Shown one piece after another: positions 23,971-34,294 of a stretch of DNA of 64,000 nucleotides (position 1 is its first letter; each line of letters begins with the position of its first letter). Position numbers and translations under genes: made by a program. The notes below the pieces were generated by a model, which was not told where the DNA came from, made no database searches, and saw only the letters and a list, made by a program, of their open reading frames with translations. The stretch comes from Bacteroidota bacterium (GTDB taxonomy: Bacteria > Bacteroidota > Bacteroidia > Chitinophagales > Chitinophagaceae), in contig JAFDXG010000179.1 in the NCBI GenBank assembly GCA_018268105.1, positions 1 to 64,000 of the forward strand, given 5' to 3'.

Positions 23971-26523
23971 TTAGAATACAAGTGTAACGCCTATGTATAT
24001 TCCATCCTTTTTGGCATACGGATTATTCAGATAATTCAACCTTCTGTAATACTCAATACTCATAACGTGAAAAATATTTTCAATTCCGGCACTGGCTTCC
24101 ATAAACGGGGTCTTACTTATGAGGTTGAAGTTTGAGTTTTTATTATAATCAATATTTTCCCTGGTCATATCACCCCAATAAGCATTAAAGGAAAGACGTT
24201 CTCTCCATCCCAGCTTCCGGATAAATGGTATCTTATCAAACAAGATGCCTCCTAAATTTAATCTTGAGTGGAGGCTTACGTACCTGTCGGATGCGAACTC
24301 GTAAGGAGCCATCGTGTTGAACTGATATTTACTTGCAACATAATATTCATTTCCGGCAGGAATGTTTAATAATAAATAAGGAACAGTTCCAAATATTTTG
24401 CCTGCCTCCAGTTTATAATACAGCATCATTTTAGGAGGCAGTCGTAGTTTTTGTGCTATGCCGAATTTTACTTTATGATATTCAAACTGCGCATTCCCTA
24501 GTTCAAGTCCAAAGCTGTAGCCGGCAAATAAAACAGGGAAGAAAGTACCCAGTTTTATATTATCATAGTTAAGTATAGTGGTTCGCTCCTTATGAGCATA
24601 ACGTATGTCAAAAGATCCTTCCGCTACGGGAAGTATTTTAGCAAAAACACTGTCGTATGGTTTGTCAATATCCGGATTAATGGGACGATACTGAAAATCG
24701 AAAACGGGGTTAAGCTCTTTATAAGTTAGAGAGCCTTTGGCCGTGAAATCCGGCGACAGATATTGTTCATGATTCAACAATGCCTGTTTGATATATACGC
24801 GTGTAAATGGAACGTTTCTCCTGAAGAGGGAATTGATAATATTGTCTTTGTCCAGCTCATCGTCCTGGTCAATGATAAAGTCGTAGTCGCTGCCATAGGA
24901 AAAAGAAGTCTTAGTCCACCTCGCCTCATTCCACACATATTTTATACCCAGCAAGCCCTTTAGCTTTTGATCTTTTGAGCCATAAGCACCATAACCAAAC
25001 AGGTTCATTTTTTTGCTAATGCCCGGCATGGTCCAGAACCCCATCCTGAAACGCCATCCTTCAATAGGATTATGGCTTATAAAAGAGGAGTAAGGACCAA
25101 CGCGTATATATTTACCAAAGTCCCAGTATCCGGTACCCGCAAAAGCGATCAACTTTACATCCCTCTGAAATTGCCTGTTTTCCTTCAGGGAATCCACCAT
25201 CCGGTATATGTTCTTTTCATGTAACGTCAACGAATCGGGTCTGTTTGTCATCCAGTAAGATTCGGGTTTAATCCAATTGGTGGTTTGCTCCTTTTTAATG
25301 AGGCTAGATAAAACAACAGAAGGTTCGGCGGTATTTAATTGTATTTTATCAATTACAGTAGTATTCTTAATAATGAGCCGGAGATTGTTTTTATTTTCTG
25401 AAACAGGAATGCCAAACAATGCCAGCCCGCTTTCAAACTGTACATCACTCGAGAATTTATAAGGCATATACACCAGCTTATCGCTTGTGCTGTCATATAC
25501 CTGTTTATACTCCTGGCTGTAATTAATGTCGTTTATAAAATTCAGATTTGCGGTTTTGTCCAGGTGCATATCTGCTGTTTCTACAGCCATTGTGCGCTTG
25601 TTAATCCACAACATTCCACGAAAGGCTCTTTCATAGTCGTGCAGGGGAATGAAACGCACCTGCTGCAGGGTATCACCATTATCAGAAAGTGAAATATCAC
25701 CTTCAAAATATTTATAGTATGTAAAAGCGTTGGAATTTAGCGGGCTAACATATGTCTGGTCAAAAACAGGCAACCAGTTATCATAGATATTAAAAAAGAA
25801 ATAAAATTTATCTAAGCGGCTTAGCAGCTCATCAGTTTTAAGTCCTAGTGTTTTTTTGGCTATAATATTTTCCCTGTCAATATTCGGTGACACTGAGTGA
25901 TAGCTATTTGCAATCCGTTCGGCAAAGTAAAGAGGAAGTTCCCTGTCATATTTAGCATTACTGTCAATATTGGAATACGTTTTCAGCATCAGACTTTTGA
26001 TTCCACTGCCTTTTGCTTTTTCATAATCAATCTTGTCAATATCTAACTCATTCCTGGTGTATTTCAGGTAACTGTAGCTGCGGAAACGGGAAGGATTGTT
26101 GTTATCTTTCTGCTCAATTACTTTTTCCATAAAGCTTTTCCCGGGTTTTGTAGAGATACTCACTATTACTTCCTGCAATCTTTCTGTTTTGGGGATCATG
26201 ATAATGGAGAGATTGAGCGTATTATTCTTTTTAATATTTAATGTAAATGGCTCAAAGCCTACTGAGGTTACTTCCAGGCTGTCATACCATTTGGAAGTAT
26301 GAAAACGAAAGGATCCATCTGCTTTAGTAAGTGTGCTGTTCGGACTTCCTTTTAAATGGACCGTTGCATTTTGCATAGGCTTAGAAGACGCTTCCGTTAC
26401 TTTACCAGTAATGATATAGCTGTTTTGAGCGTTGGCAACATTACATATACATAGCAAGTGAAATATAAATACTACAAAGGTTGCTGTATACTTGATCTTA
26501 AAAGAGAAAAAGCGATTGTTCAA
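23971..26523 (-). CDS. DUF5686 outer membrane protein with carboxypeptidase-regulatory-like domain
   Basis: This 850-residue exported protein is common in Bacteroidota. A signal peptide (to NVANAQ, about residue 33) precedes a carboxypeptidase-regulatory-like beta-sandwich (ITGKVTEASSKPMQNATVHLKG, about 35-115). A long DUF5686 region follows and ends in a predicted outer-membrane barrel (terminal YIGVTLVF with aromatic F). Function is unknown; such proteins are often iron- or envelope-stress-linked. It is the first gene of the group running to 22640. The divergent 196-base gap separates it from the ECF sigma gene. Confidence 0.9.
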   Translation of the reverse strand: MNNRFFSFKIKYTATFVVFIFHLLCICNVANAQNSYIITGKVTEASSKPMQNATVHLKGSPNSTLTKADGSFRFHTSKWYDSLEVTSVGFEPFTLNIKKNNTLNLSIIMIPKTERLQEVIVSISTKPGKSFMEKVIEQKDNNNPSRFRSYSYLKYTRNELDIDKIDYEKAKGSGIKSLMLKTYSNIDSNAKYDRELPLYFAERIANSYHSVSPNIDRENIIAKKTLGLKTDELLSRLDKFYFFFNIYDNWLPVFDQTYVSPLNSNAFTYYKYFEGDISLSDNGDTLQQVRFIPLHDYERAFRGMLWINKRTMAVETADMHLDKTANLNFINDINYSQEYKQVYDSTSDKLVYMPYKFSSDVQFESGLALFGIPVSENKNNLRLIIKNTTVIDKIQLNTAEPSVVLSSLIKKEQTTNWIKPESYWMTNRPDSLTLHEKNIYRMVDSLKENRQFQRDVKLIAFAGTGYWDFGKYIRVGPYSSFISHNPIEGWRFRMGFWTMPGISKKMNLFGYGAYGSKDQKLKGLLGIKYVWNEARWTKTSFSYGSDYDFIIDQDDELDKDNIINSLFRRNVPFTRVYIKQALLNHEQYLSPDFTAKGSLTYKELNPVFDFQYRPINPDIDKPYDSVFAKILPVAEGSFDIRYAHKERTTILNYDNIKLGTFFPVLFAGYSFGLELGNAQFEYHKVKFGIAQKLRLPPKMMLYYKLEAGKIFGTVPYLLLNIPAGNEYYVASKYQFNTMAPYEFASDRYVSLHSRLNLGGILFDKIPFIRKLGWRERLSFNAYWGDMTRENIDYNKNSNFNLISKTPFMEASAGIENIFHVMSIEYYRRLNYLNNPYAKKDGIYIGVTLVF

Positions 26524-26719
26524 ATCTGATTTTATTGAATAATTATACAGACAACCATTTTATGACTTTAAGACGGGTAAAACCGGCATATTCGCAGGTT
26601 ATTATTTCAGCAAGAATAGTAATAAACCTTGCCAACTGCCTAAATCCAGATTTTCTCCAGAGTTGATAATTAATCTTGCTTTTTTTTGTGAGTGCTCCCA
26701 TCTTAAATGATACATCTGT

Positions 26720-27310
26720 ATGTCTTTATCAAAAACAATCCAACATTTGGCCGAAAGCCACGAGCTTATTTTAAAAGGCTGCCTGACAGGCGACAGGGTT
26801 TCGCAACAGAAACTCTATAATACCTATGCTCATAAAATGATGGGAGTATGTATGTGGTATGCCAAAAACCGGGAAGAAGCTGAAGAAATATTGCAGGATG
26901 GATTTATAAGAGTGTTTAAATATCTTAAAACTTTTACCGGCGATGGATCTTTTGAAGGCTGGATGCGTAAAATAATGATAAGTGCTGCACTTACAAAATA
27001 CAGGAACAAATCAACTCAGCTTAGACTTGTTGTTGAATTTGATTCTGAATTTCACGATATATATGAAGAACCATCATTTATCTATCAATATGATGAACAA
27101 GAACTGCTAAAGCTCATTCAAACACTAAGTCCGGCATACCGGTTAGTATTTAATTTGTATGTATTTGAAGGGATGAAGCATCGGGAAATAGCGGAATCGC
27201 TCAAGATTTCCGAGAGCACTTCAAAGAGTAACCTGGCAGATGCAAGAAAAATATTGCAGGCTGCTTTGAGATCAAAAAACAACCCCGGTAACCTAACATT
27301 TAGCCGATGA
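26720..27310 (+). CDS. ECF-family RNA polymerase sigma factor
   Basis: This 196-residue sigma-70 factor of the extracytoplasmic type has region 2 (about 25-90; YNTYAHKMMGVCMWYAKNREEAEEILQDGFIRVFKYL) and region 4 (about 135-190; LSPAYRLVFNLYVFEGMKHREIAESL, then STSKSNLADARKIL). The stop overlaps the start of the next gene by 4 bases (ATGA), tying it to the adjacent membrane protein, which probably acts as its anti-sigma factor or signal partner. Confidence 0.93.
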   Translation: MSLSKTIQHLAESHELILKGCLTGDRVSQQKLYNTYAHKMMGVCMWYAKNREEAEEILQDGFIRVFKYLKTFTGDGSFEGWMRKIMISAALTKYRNKSTQLRLVVEFDSEFHDIYEEPSFIYQYDEQELLKLIQTLSPAYRLVFNLYVFEGMKHREIAESLKISESTSKSNLADARKILQAALRSKNNPGNLTFSR

Positions 27311-28845
27311 ATAAAGATTTACATGATATTGATAGTGCTTTTAAACGTGCTTACCAATCCTATGAGGATATCCCCTCTGAAAATGCATGGGAGAAAATAA
27401 ATGCAACCCTTGATAAAGCGGATGCCGATAAATATAAACGTCGTTTTATCGGGTGGAAAAGAATAGCAGTGGTACTGGCATTGCTGTTGTCCTTGCTTCT
27501 CATTCACGAAGCAAGAGTAATGAATAAGCAATACAGGGTTACCAGGCTGGCAGATAAAGACGGAGTTAATGATCCGGATAATTCTACATATAAGAAAAAT
27601 AAAATTTCTGAAAGTAATAATAATACAGCCGAACATGAAAACGTGGAAAGAAATAAAAATAAAACAACAGGAAGAAAAATTAATATACTGCCGGAAACAA
27701 TACTACCCAATAAACAAAATCGGTTATACCGGGGGGCGGAGACTCATGCAAAAGAAATAGAAAATAATTCACAGTCTGGCAGTATTGTCAGTAAAGAAAG
27801 AATATGGAAAGCAAAATCCGGGTATAAGATAAACCAGAGAACTGTAGTGCAAAAAGAAGTTAAATCGAATCACGGTTTTGAAGAAGGTTTGTCGGAGAAT
27901 AAGATGCAGGTAATCAGCCCAAAATCCTACACGAATCAAACGCCGGATTTATTACGATACTCCCCTGACTTACTGACGATAAAAAAATTATCTGAGGTAA
28001 ATAAAGCGTACCGTTTAAATCAATTGTCTGGATTTGATACGCCCGTTATCAACAAAAAAAACTGGTTTATTTCTCTGCTGAAATCTAAAATTAATCAATC
28101 ATCCGCGCCATTAAAACCATACTGGTCGCTCACTATATTTGCCAGCAACGACTGGTCTCAATACCACCTGGATAATGACGATGAAGATAACTCAGGCGTT
28201 ACGCAGGATGAACCGGGGAAAATAAGTATAAGAGAAAAACACGAATCTTCTTTTTCAGCGGGAATATTAGCAACAAGGCAGTTTAGAAAAAACATCGGTA
28301 TAAGATCCGGCATCCTGTATTCGAATATCACGATCGTCATTTCACCTCAGGAAATGTATGCAGTAAAAGAACCGGCCGGCATTGTCACTTACAAATATGT
28401 TGCTTCATCTGGTTATGGTTATGTAAATCCCGGGTTTGGAGTGCCACCTGCAATCGGTGACAGCATACAGTCAACCGAAGCCAGGCACAACCTGTATACG
28501 ATCGGTATTCCGGTAATGGCTTTATATACATGGCAAAAAAATAAGTTTTCAATATCCCCAGCCGTCGGCTTATCTGCCAATTTTATTACTGGTGCTAAAA
28601 TTGAAACGGAAATAAAAGATGCGCTCAATAGAGAAACTGTCATTATAGATAAGCTTAACGGCATGCGTAATTTTTATATAGGATTGATGACTGATATGAA
28701 TATACAGTACCAGGTAAATAACAAATGGTCGTTGGGTGTAGTCCCGGGTTTTAAATATGCACTTACACCTATTACCCAAAAAAATGTAGTAAAAACATTT
28801 CCATACTGCTTTAATATAGGTGCGGGAATTACTTATAATTTTTAA
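27307..28845 (+). CDS. Anti-sigma-like N-terminus joined to an outer-membrane beta-barrel domain
   Basis: This 512-residue protein has no cleavable signal peptide. Residues 1-48 are charged and cytoplasmic in character (NKDLHDIDSAFKRAYQSYED), a helix at about 52-66 (IAVVLALLLSLLLI) crosses the inner membrane, and a long Asn/Lys-rich linker (about 75-250) would span the periplasm. The C-terminal half (from about residue 265, WSLTIFASNDWSQYH) looks like an eight-strand PorT/OmpA-type barrel with terminal FNIGAGITYNF. Coupled by 4 bases to the ECF sigma gene, it may sense the outer membrane and hold the sigma factor. This role is inference; similar proteins are usually just annotated as beta-barrel proteins. 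Confidence 0.75.
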   Translation: MNKDLHDIDSAFKRAYQSYEDIPSENAWEKINATLDKADADKYKRRFIGWKRIAVVLALLLSLLLIHEARVMNKQYRVTRLADKDGVNDPDNSTYKKNKISESNNNTAEHENVERNKNKTTGRKINILPETILPNKQNRLYRGAETHAKEIENNSQSGSIVSKERIWKAKSGYKINQRTVVQKEVKSNHGFEEGLSENKMQVISPKSYTNQTPDLLRYSPDLLTIKKLSEVNKAYRLNQLSGFDTPVINKKNWFISLLKSKINQSSAPLKPYWSLTIFASNDWSQYHLDNDDEDNSGVTQDEPGKISIREKHESSFSAGILATRQFRKNIGIRSGILYSNITIVISPQEMYAVKEPAGIVTYKYVASSGYGYVNPGFGVPPAIGDSIQSTEARHNLYTIGIPVMALYTWQKNKFSISPAVGLSANFITGAKIETEIKDALNRETVIIDKLNGMRNFYIGLMTDMNIQYQVNNKWSLGVVPGFKYALTPITQKNVVKTFPYCFNIGAGITYNF

Positions 28846-28932
28846 AGACTTCTTCCTGTTATTTCTATTGTGCAGGTACCTGGTAACATATAATTTACCT
28901 TATAACTCCTAAATTTCTTCAGATTCAGGTAC

Positions 28933-28940
28933 TAGTTTTG
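28933..28940 (+). promoter_or_regulatory. Candidate -7 box upstream of the PAP2 gene
   Basis: TAGTTTTG fits TAnnTTTG and lies 11 bases before the PAP2 start codon. No clear TTG -33 element is at the proper distance, so the site is weak. Confidence 0.2.
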
Positions 28941-28951
28941 TTTGTTTAATT

Positions 28952-29647
28952 ATGAAGTACAACATACCGGTTATATTTCTGATCTTTCTTCCTTTTGTAG
29001 GAATATGCCAGGTGAGAGACAGCGCCATCAACTTTAATTATAAACCGAAGTTTGAATACCGGGCACTGGCGCCATCCGTATCACTTATAATTGCCGGCAT
29101 TTCGGTGAATGGCAATGCCAGGGAATCTTTCAAAAATGAGATCGTAGAAGAAAGAAATGAGCACCTCTCCGGCTTTCATACCAGAGTTGACAACTATCTC
29201 CAGTTTTCTCCGGTGCTTATGCCTTATGTATTTGATATAGCAGGTATAAAGTCGAAAACAGACATTGTAAACCGAACCGTAATAACCTTAAAAAGTCAAC
29301 TGGTAATGATGACAACAGTGTATGTGTTGAAGAATATTACCCACCAGTTGCGTCCCGACGGAAGCGGTTATACCTCCTTTCCATCAGGACATACCGCTCA
29401 GGCATTCATGGGAGCTGCTATTCTTGCCGAAGAATACAAAGACCGTTACAAATGGATGCCGTTCGCTGCTTACGGAGTAGCCTCTGCCGTGGGCATTATG
29501 CGTATGGCAAACAACCGGCACTATATAAGTGATGTGCTTGTTGGCGCAGGTATCGGGATATTGTCAGCGAAAATTATATACTGGACGCATCAATACAAGT
29601 GGGGCCGGAAAAATAAAAAGCAGCTCTGTGATAAAAGCTTATTTTGA
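28952..29647 (+). CDS. PAP2-family membrane phosphatase
   Basis: This 231-residue phosphatidic acid phosphatase type 2 protein has a signal or first helix at residues 1-20. The three-part active site reads KNITHQLRP, FPSGHT and RMANNRHYISD, with the PSGH His and the distal His/Asp in place. These enzymes dephosphorylate lipid phosphates such as phosphatidic acid or undecaprenyl pyrophosphate at the membrane surface. It follows the ECF sigma/anti-sigma-like pair by about 100 bases and may be under its control. The C-terminus is Lys-rich (RKNKKQ). Confidence 0.92.
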   Translation: MKYNIPVIFLIFLPFVGICQVRDSAINFNYKPKFEYRALAPSVSLIIAGISVNGNARESFKNEIVEERNEHLSGFHTRVDNYLQFSPVLMPYVFDIAGIKSKTDIVNRTVITLKSQLVMMTTVYVLKNITHQLRPDGSGYTSFPSGHTAQAFMGAAILAEEYKDRYKWMPFAAYGVASAVGIMRMANNRHYISDVLVGAGIGILSAKIIYWTHQYKWGRKNKKQLCDKSLF

Positions 29648-30239
29648 CCGTGCTATTCTTCGTAGTGAAGCTATTGGTGTTTGTTATATTGTAAAAAACA
29701 TAAGGATGTATTTCATGTTTTCACATAGCAGGGTTTACCATTTAATCGACAGCTTCCATCGTATTTGAGTAAATAATAAGGGAGCCTTAATCATTGCGGT
29801 AATGACGTTGAGGTAATAGCAGCGACAAATATGGATTGCTTCACCGCGCATCAGTCCTGATCTTTAAAATGCGTATGGCGGCTCGCAAAGACGGGCGAGG
29901 AGCTGAGTAAATGTATACTTTGTTTTAGTCAAGATTGTAACAACAAACCATTTTGTCACTGCGAACCACGTATATAACACTTAATTTTAAAAGGTGCCGC
30001 CAAAGTGGTGAAACAGTTTGCTGAACAGTAGTGCAGCGGTTGAGCATTAGTACAAAAGTCAGGCAGATTTCTTTCCCGAACTTCGGCCGGAAGAGAAATG
30101 ACGGTCATACTCAATCGTCAATTATTGAATCATGTTTAATATATATCATTACAATCAAACCCTTTCTGCCGTCTGAGTCAAAGCCGGTATTTTGCACATA
30201 CCTATTTATTTTAAACAAAAGAAGAAAAAAATCAATACT
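29648..30239. repeat. Non-coding gap with decayed intergenic repeats
   Basis: 592 bases without a credible gene lie between convergent genes. The segments GATTGCTTCACCGC, GGCTCGCAAAGACGG, TTGTCACTGCGAACCACG and TTCTTTCCCGAACTTCGG resemble worn copies of the CGTCATTGCGAGG-type dispersed intergenic repeats found in Bacteroidota. Nothing else is supported here. Confidence 0.4.
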
Positions 30240-31238
30240 CTACTTTACCACAAGTACACTAAATGTTCCCGGCTTTGCTGCTGGGTGTTTCCCGGGTTCG
30301 GTTGCCGGTTCCAATTCCACTGCGGGTAAATAGATGGTATGGGTTGATTCATCAATGGCAATCGTTCTGGCACTTTTTTGTGTGGTAACAGTTTCTTCAA
30401 CCGAAAAATCATTGGCAGTTATTTCTTTAATAACGGTCATAGTGCCTTCGCCGTTGGATGTGAATATTTCTTTGGTGCTGTTGTCAAGCGCAACGCCATC
30501 GCAGCCATCGCCGATAGGTAGTTTTGCAACTATTTTTCCGTTTACAGCATTCAGCACTACCAGCATATTATCACAACCTGCAAAAAGCCGTTGGGTGGAT
30601 CTGTCGAAAGCCAGGCCTGTGGGGCCTTCTGCAGGCGCCAGCGACCAGCGATGCACCACAGTATTGCTTTTTATATCCACCGCTACTATTTCACTTTTAT
30701 CCTCGATGTTCACATACACCATGCCCTTACCATCGGCCACGGCAGTTTCCGGTCTGCCTTCCACCCGAATGGTGACAACTACCTTATCTGTTTTGGGATC
30801 AATGACCGAGAGATCTTTGCTTCGTCCGTTACAGGTTATTATTTTTCCAGACCAGGGTTCATAAAAAATAGCATCCGGGTTTTCACCGGTAGTTATTTGT
30901 CTTAGTTCCTTATGTGTTTTGATATCAAATACCGTTACGTTGTTGGCGCTGCCGTTGCTGGTATACCCCTTATTAAGGCTTGCTACAAATGCGATACCAT
31001 GCACGCCATCCGTGTTGGAAATAACGCCTACTGAGTCGCCGGTGTTTTTGTTGATGATATTCACCCGGTTACGATTGGAAACGTACAAATTGCCATCCGG
31101 ACCAAGGGCGATATAGTCCCATTTTCCCATACCAAATACCGGGAAAGACTTTATAACCTGGTAGTGATGTTGTGCAAACAGATCTGTGCCGGCGAAAAGT
31201 AGTGTTGCCAGCAGTGATAACATCCTTACGGGTTTCAT
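30240..31238 (-). CDS. YncE-like beta-propeller exported protein
   Basis: This is about 332 residues: a signal peptide from the Met at 31238 (MKPVRMLSLLATLLFAGTDLFAQ) followed by repeated propeller blades (KWDYIALGPDGNLYVSNRN, GIAFVASLNKGYTSNG, VTVFDIKTHKELRQI, VIDPKTDKVVVTI). An open frame extends to 31265 and overlaps the pump gene by 4 bases, so either start keeps translational coupling possible; the 31238 start gives a cleaner signal. YncE-type propellers in Bacteroidota often sit beside outer-membrane transport genes. It is the last gene of the efflux operon. The ligand is unknown. Confidence 0.85.
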   Translation of the reverse strand: MKPVRMLSLLATLLFAGTDLFAQHHYQVIKSFPVFGMGKWDYIALGPDGNLYVSNRNRVNIINKNTGDSVGVISNTDGVHGIAFVASLNKGYTSNGSANNVTVFDIKTHKELRQITTGENPDAIFYEPWSGKIITCNGRSKDLSVIDPKTDKVVVTIRVEGRPETAVADGKGMVYVNIEDKSEIVAVDIKSNTVVHRWSLAPAEGPTGLAFDRSTQRLFAGCDNMLVVLNAVNGKIVAKLPIGDGCDGVALDNSTKEIFTSNGEGTMTVIKEITANDFSVEETVTTQKSARTIAIDESTHTIYLPAVELEPATEPGKHPAAKPGTFSVLVVK

Positions 31239-31261
31239 ATTATTGATATTTTTAAAAGTTA

Positions 31262-34200
31262 TCATTGAATATTGTCTTTCCGGTATAAAAGTCTGAGTAT
31301 TGACGGAAGCACGATCAACAGAAGAGGTAATGCAACAATAAAACCCCCTATAACAGCAATGGCCAGCGGCTGATGCAACTGTGCACCGGTGCCAATACCC
31401 AATGCTAATGGCAGCAATGCAATAATCGCACCCAGAGCCGTCATTAGCTTTGGACGGAGACGGGTGGAAATAGAATAAATGATAGCTTCATCTACTCCAA
31501 AGTTGTACTGGCTTTCTTTAAATTGTAAAAATGTAAAAATGGCATTTTCACCGATGATGCCCACAATCATAATCAATCCTGTGTAGCTCCCCACATTCAG
31601 GGGGGTATGGGTAAGGTATAAAGCCAGGTAACTTCCTGCTATACCTAAAACAGCTATAGCTAATATGGCAAGCGCTACTTTAAATTCCCTGAAGAGAAAA
31701 AGTATTACACCAAACACCAGCAAACTGGCAATAATTAGAATGATAAGCAACTCGTGGAATGAATTTTGCTGCTCCGCATAAGCACCTCCGTAGCTGATAT
31801 GGTATCCGGCCGGCAGGGCAATTTTAGTATTGATCGCCTGTTGAACTTCCTGAATCACTGTTCCGAGATCACGGTTTTCCAGGCGTGCTGTTATCACACC
31901 CATTGACTGCAGGTTTTCTCTTTGAATTTCAGCATCGCCGGAAGTGGTTCTAATGATTGCAAGCGAGGAGAGCGGTAATATATTTCCTGCAGGCAGGAAT
32001 ATTTTCAGATTAGTAATTCCGGCGATACTTTGGGTACGGTTTCCCGGATATACCATTCGTATTGGGGTTAATTGTTCTTTTTCCTGTACAGCGCCTGCTA
32101 TATTGCCGATAAGTGCAGCCTGTACTTGCTGTTGTAATGCTGCAGGCGTTAACCCGAATTGCGCAAGTTTGGCATAGTCGGGTTGTATACTTACCGAAGG
32201 CCCGGCAATAACGATCCCATTAAATACATCCGCTGTACCCTGTATAGTGCTTACTACATCCGCAACCTGCCTGGAAAGCGCCTGTAACTTTTCCTGGTTA
32301 TCACCAAATATTTTTATTTCGATGGGTTGTACCGAGCTCATCAGGTCGCCGAGCATATCGCCAATGACTTGTCCGAAATCTATACGTAATGCAGGTTGTG
32401 ATGACTCAATTTTCTGGCGTATATCAGAGATTACTTCATTGGTTGTTTTAGTCCGTTTCTTTTTTAACTGAATGAGATAATCGCCGGTATTAGGTTCTGT
32501 AATGAAAAAACCCATTTGGGTGCCAGTTCGCCTCGAATAGGTTGCTACTTCGGGAACTTGTTGTATCAGTTTTTCAGCTTCCCGCAACATACGATCTGTT
32601 TCTTCCAGTGAAGTGCCGGGAGGCGAAGCATAGTCAAGTACAATACTGCCTTCATCCATTTCGGGAAGAAAACCGGTTTCCAGTTTGGGAAGGATAAAAT
32701 AAATGGTAAATATCATGCAGCCGGCTATGATAAAGCTGATCCAGGGGCGATGTATGAAAAATGACACCCATTTCTGTTTTTTTACATGATGTACCGGCGG
32801 TACCTTATGAATTTTTTTGCCAGACAAAAACAAATAAATCACCGGCAGACCAATCCATGTAACCAGGAATGAACAAACCAGTGTGATAATCATGGTGTCT
32901 GTCATTACCTTGAAGTAAGCACCAGCAACACCGGTCATTAGTATAAAAGGTACAAAGATTACCATTGTACTTACTGATGATCCCACCATTGCCGGTAGTA
33001 AATAATGAATAGCTTTTTGCAGCAATGAGGTTGTAGGTTCTCCGGGATGCTCTTCGTGGGTACGATGAATCTGCTCAACTACAACAATGGCATCATCAAT
33101 GATAAGTCCGATGGCTGCGGCGATAGCGCCTAACGTCATGATATTAAGTGTGTAGCCGATTGCATACAGCACAATCAATGTGAGCCCAAGCGTAACGGGT
33201 ATGGTAATCAGTATGGTGGTGCTTGCTTTTAAAGACCGCAGGAAAAGTATAGCAACAATAATTGCCAGTAACATACCTATCCAGAGGCTGTCAGATACGC
33301 TCTTAACGGCGTCCTGCACAAAGTCGGCCTGCAGGTAATAAGGTTGTATAGAAACATCTTTGGGTAAGGTTTTTCTCAATTCCGCCACTTTTTTTTCCAT
33401 ATCGGCAGATATCTGTATAAGGTTGGATGCTGGTTGCTTGATGACGGCCACCAGCACAGCATCTTTTCCGTTGGCATTGATCCGTGTATATTCCACCGCC
33501 TCATTTACGGAAACTTTAGCAATATCCCGAAGGCGTATAACCCGCGCCCCACTTGCTTTGATCACAATGTTTTCCAGATCATTAAGTGTATGTACAGTGG
33601 CATCGGTAACCGTTAGGTATAAGAATTTATAGTCAGACAGGTAACCATTTGACTGGATAAAATTCGTTGCGGTAAGAGCTACCGAAACAGCATCGGGGTT
33701 TACCCCGGCAGATATCATTTTCTGCTGATCTAATTCAAGCCAGTATTCCTTCGATTTCCCGCCGATGATCCTTATTTCAGAAACACCTTCTACCTGCGAC
33801 AGGAAAGGCTTAATGGTATAATTGGCGAGTAATTTTAATTCTATGGGTGTTTTGGAATGGCTTTCCAGTGTATAGCCCATTACGGGTAATATGGAAGGAT
33901 TCATTTTTTCCACCGTTACCTGCAAGCCCGGCGGCAGTTGATTGTTTACCTGGCTAATCCTTGATTCGATACGTTGTACGGCAAGGTCAATATCAGCATT
34001 CCAGTTGAGGAAAGCAGATATTTCACAAGTACCTCTGCTGGTAGAGCTTCTGATATACCGAAGGTCCGGAACCTGTTTGATAGCATTTTCCATCGGTTTG
34101 GTTACTGTAATCATCATTTTATCCACCGGCTGAAGTCCTGCGTCAGCAATGATCTTTATTTTGGGAAATGTAATTTCAGGGAAAAGCGATGTTTGCAGCC

Positions 34201-34285
34201 TGTTATAAATAAATAATCCTCCGCCGATGATCAGTACCAGCAATACACTAATAGGATTTTTATAAGAAACAAAGAAGTTCTTCAC
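31262..34285 (-). CDS. RND-family inner membrane efflux pump
   Basis: This 1,007-residue resistance-nodulation-division permease has the usual two-fold layout: helix 1 at the N-terminus (NPISVLLVLIIGGGLFIYN), a periplasmic pore domain, helices 2-6, a second pore domain and helices 8-12. The proton-relay motif in helix 4 reads GLIIDDAIVVVEQI with adjacent Asp residues, as in the AcrB-like drug-efflux branch; metal-specific CusA motifs are absent. It lies 9 bases after the adaptor gene and forms a tripartite system with the TolC-type channel. The substrate is unknown. Confidence 0.93.
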   Translation of the reverse strand: MKNFFVSYKNPISVLLVLIIGGGLFIYNRLQTSLFPEITFPKIKIIADAGLQPVDKMMITVTKPMENAIKQVPDLRYIRSSTSRGTCEISAFLNWNADIDLAVQRIESRISQVNNQLPPGLQVTVEKMNPSILPVMGYTLESHSKTPIELKLLANYTIKPFLSQVEGVSEIRIIGGKSKEYWLELDQQKMISAGVNPDAVSVALTATNFIQSNGYLSDYKFLYLTVTDATVHTLNDLENIVIKASGARVIRLRDIAKVSVNEAVEYTRINANGKDAVLVAVIKQPASNLIQISADMEKKVAELRKTLPKDVSIQPYYLQADFVQDAVKSVSDSLWIGMLLAIIVAILFLRSLKASTTILITIPVTLGLTLIVLYAIGYTLNIMTLGAIAAAIGLIIDDAIVVVEQIHRTHEEHPGEPTTSLLQKAIHYLLPAMVGSSVSTMVIFVPFILMTGVAGAYFKVMTDTMIITLVCSFLVTWIGLPVIYLFLSGKKIHKVPPVHHVKKQKWVSFFIHRPWISFIIAGCMIFTIYFILPKLETGFLPEMDEGSIVLDYASPPGTSLEETDRMLREAEKLIQQVPEVATYSRRTGTQMGFFITEPNTGDYLIQLKKKRTKTTNEVISDIRQKIESSQPALRIDFGQVIGDMLGDLMSSVQPIEIKIFGDNQEKLQALSRQVADVVSTIQGTADVFNGIVIAGPSVSIQPDYAKLAQFGLTPAALQQQVQAALIGNIAGAVQEKEQLTPIRMVYPGNRTQSIAGITNLKIFLPAGNILPLSSLAIIRTTSGDAEIQRENLQSMGVITARLENRDLGTVIQEVQQAINTKIALPAGYHISYGGAYAEQQNSFHELLIILIIASLLVFGVILFLFREFKVALAILAIAVLGIAGSYLALYLTHTPLNVGSYTGLIMIVGIIGENAIFTFLQFKESQYNFGVDEAIIYSISTRLRPKLMTALGAIIALLPLALGIGTGAQLHQPLAIAVIGGFIVALPLLLIVLPSILRLLYRKDNIQ

Positions 34286-34294
34286 GCAACTTTT

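Noticed and set aside
30334..30864. 176-codon open frame opposite the YncE-like gene
   Set aside because: Ser/Thr/Val-rich complement of propeller repeats, with no independent support.
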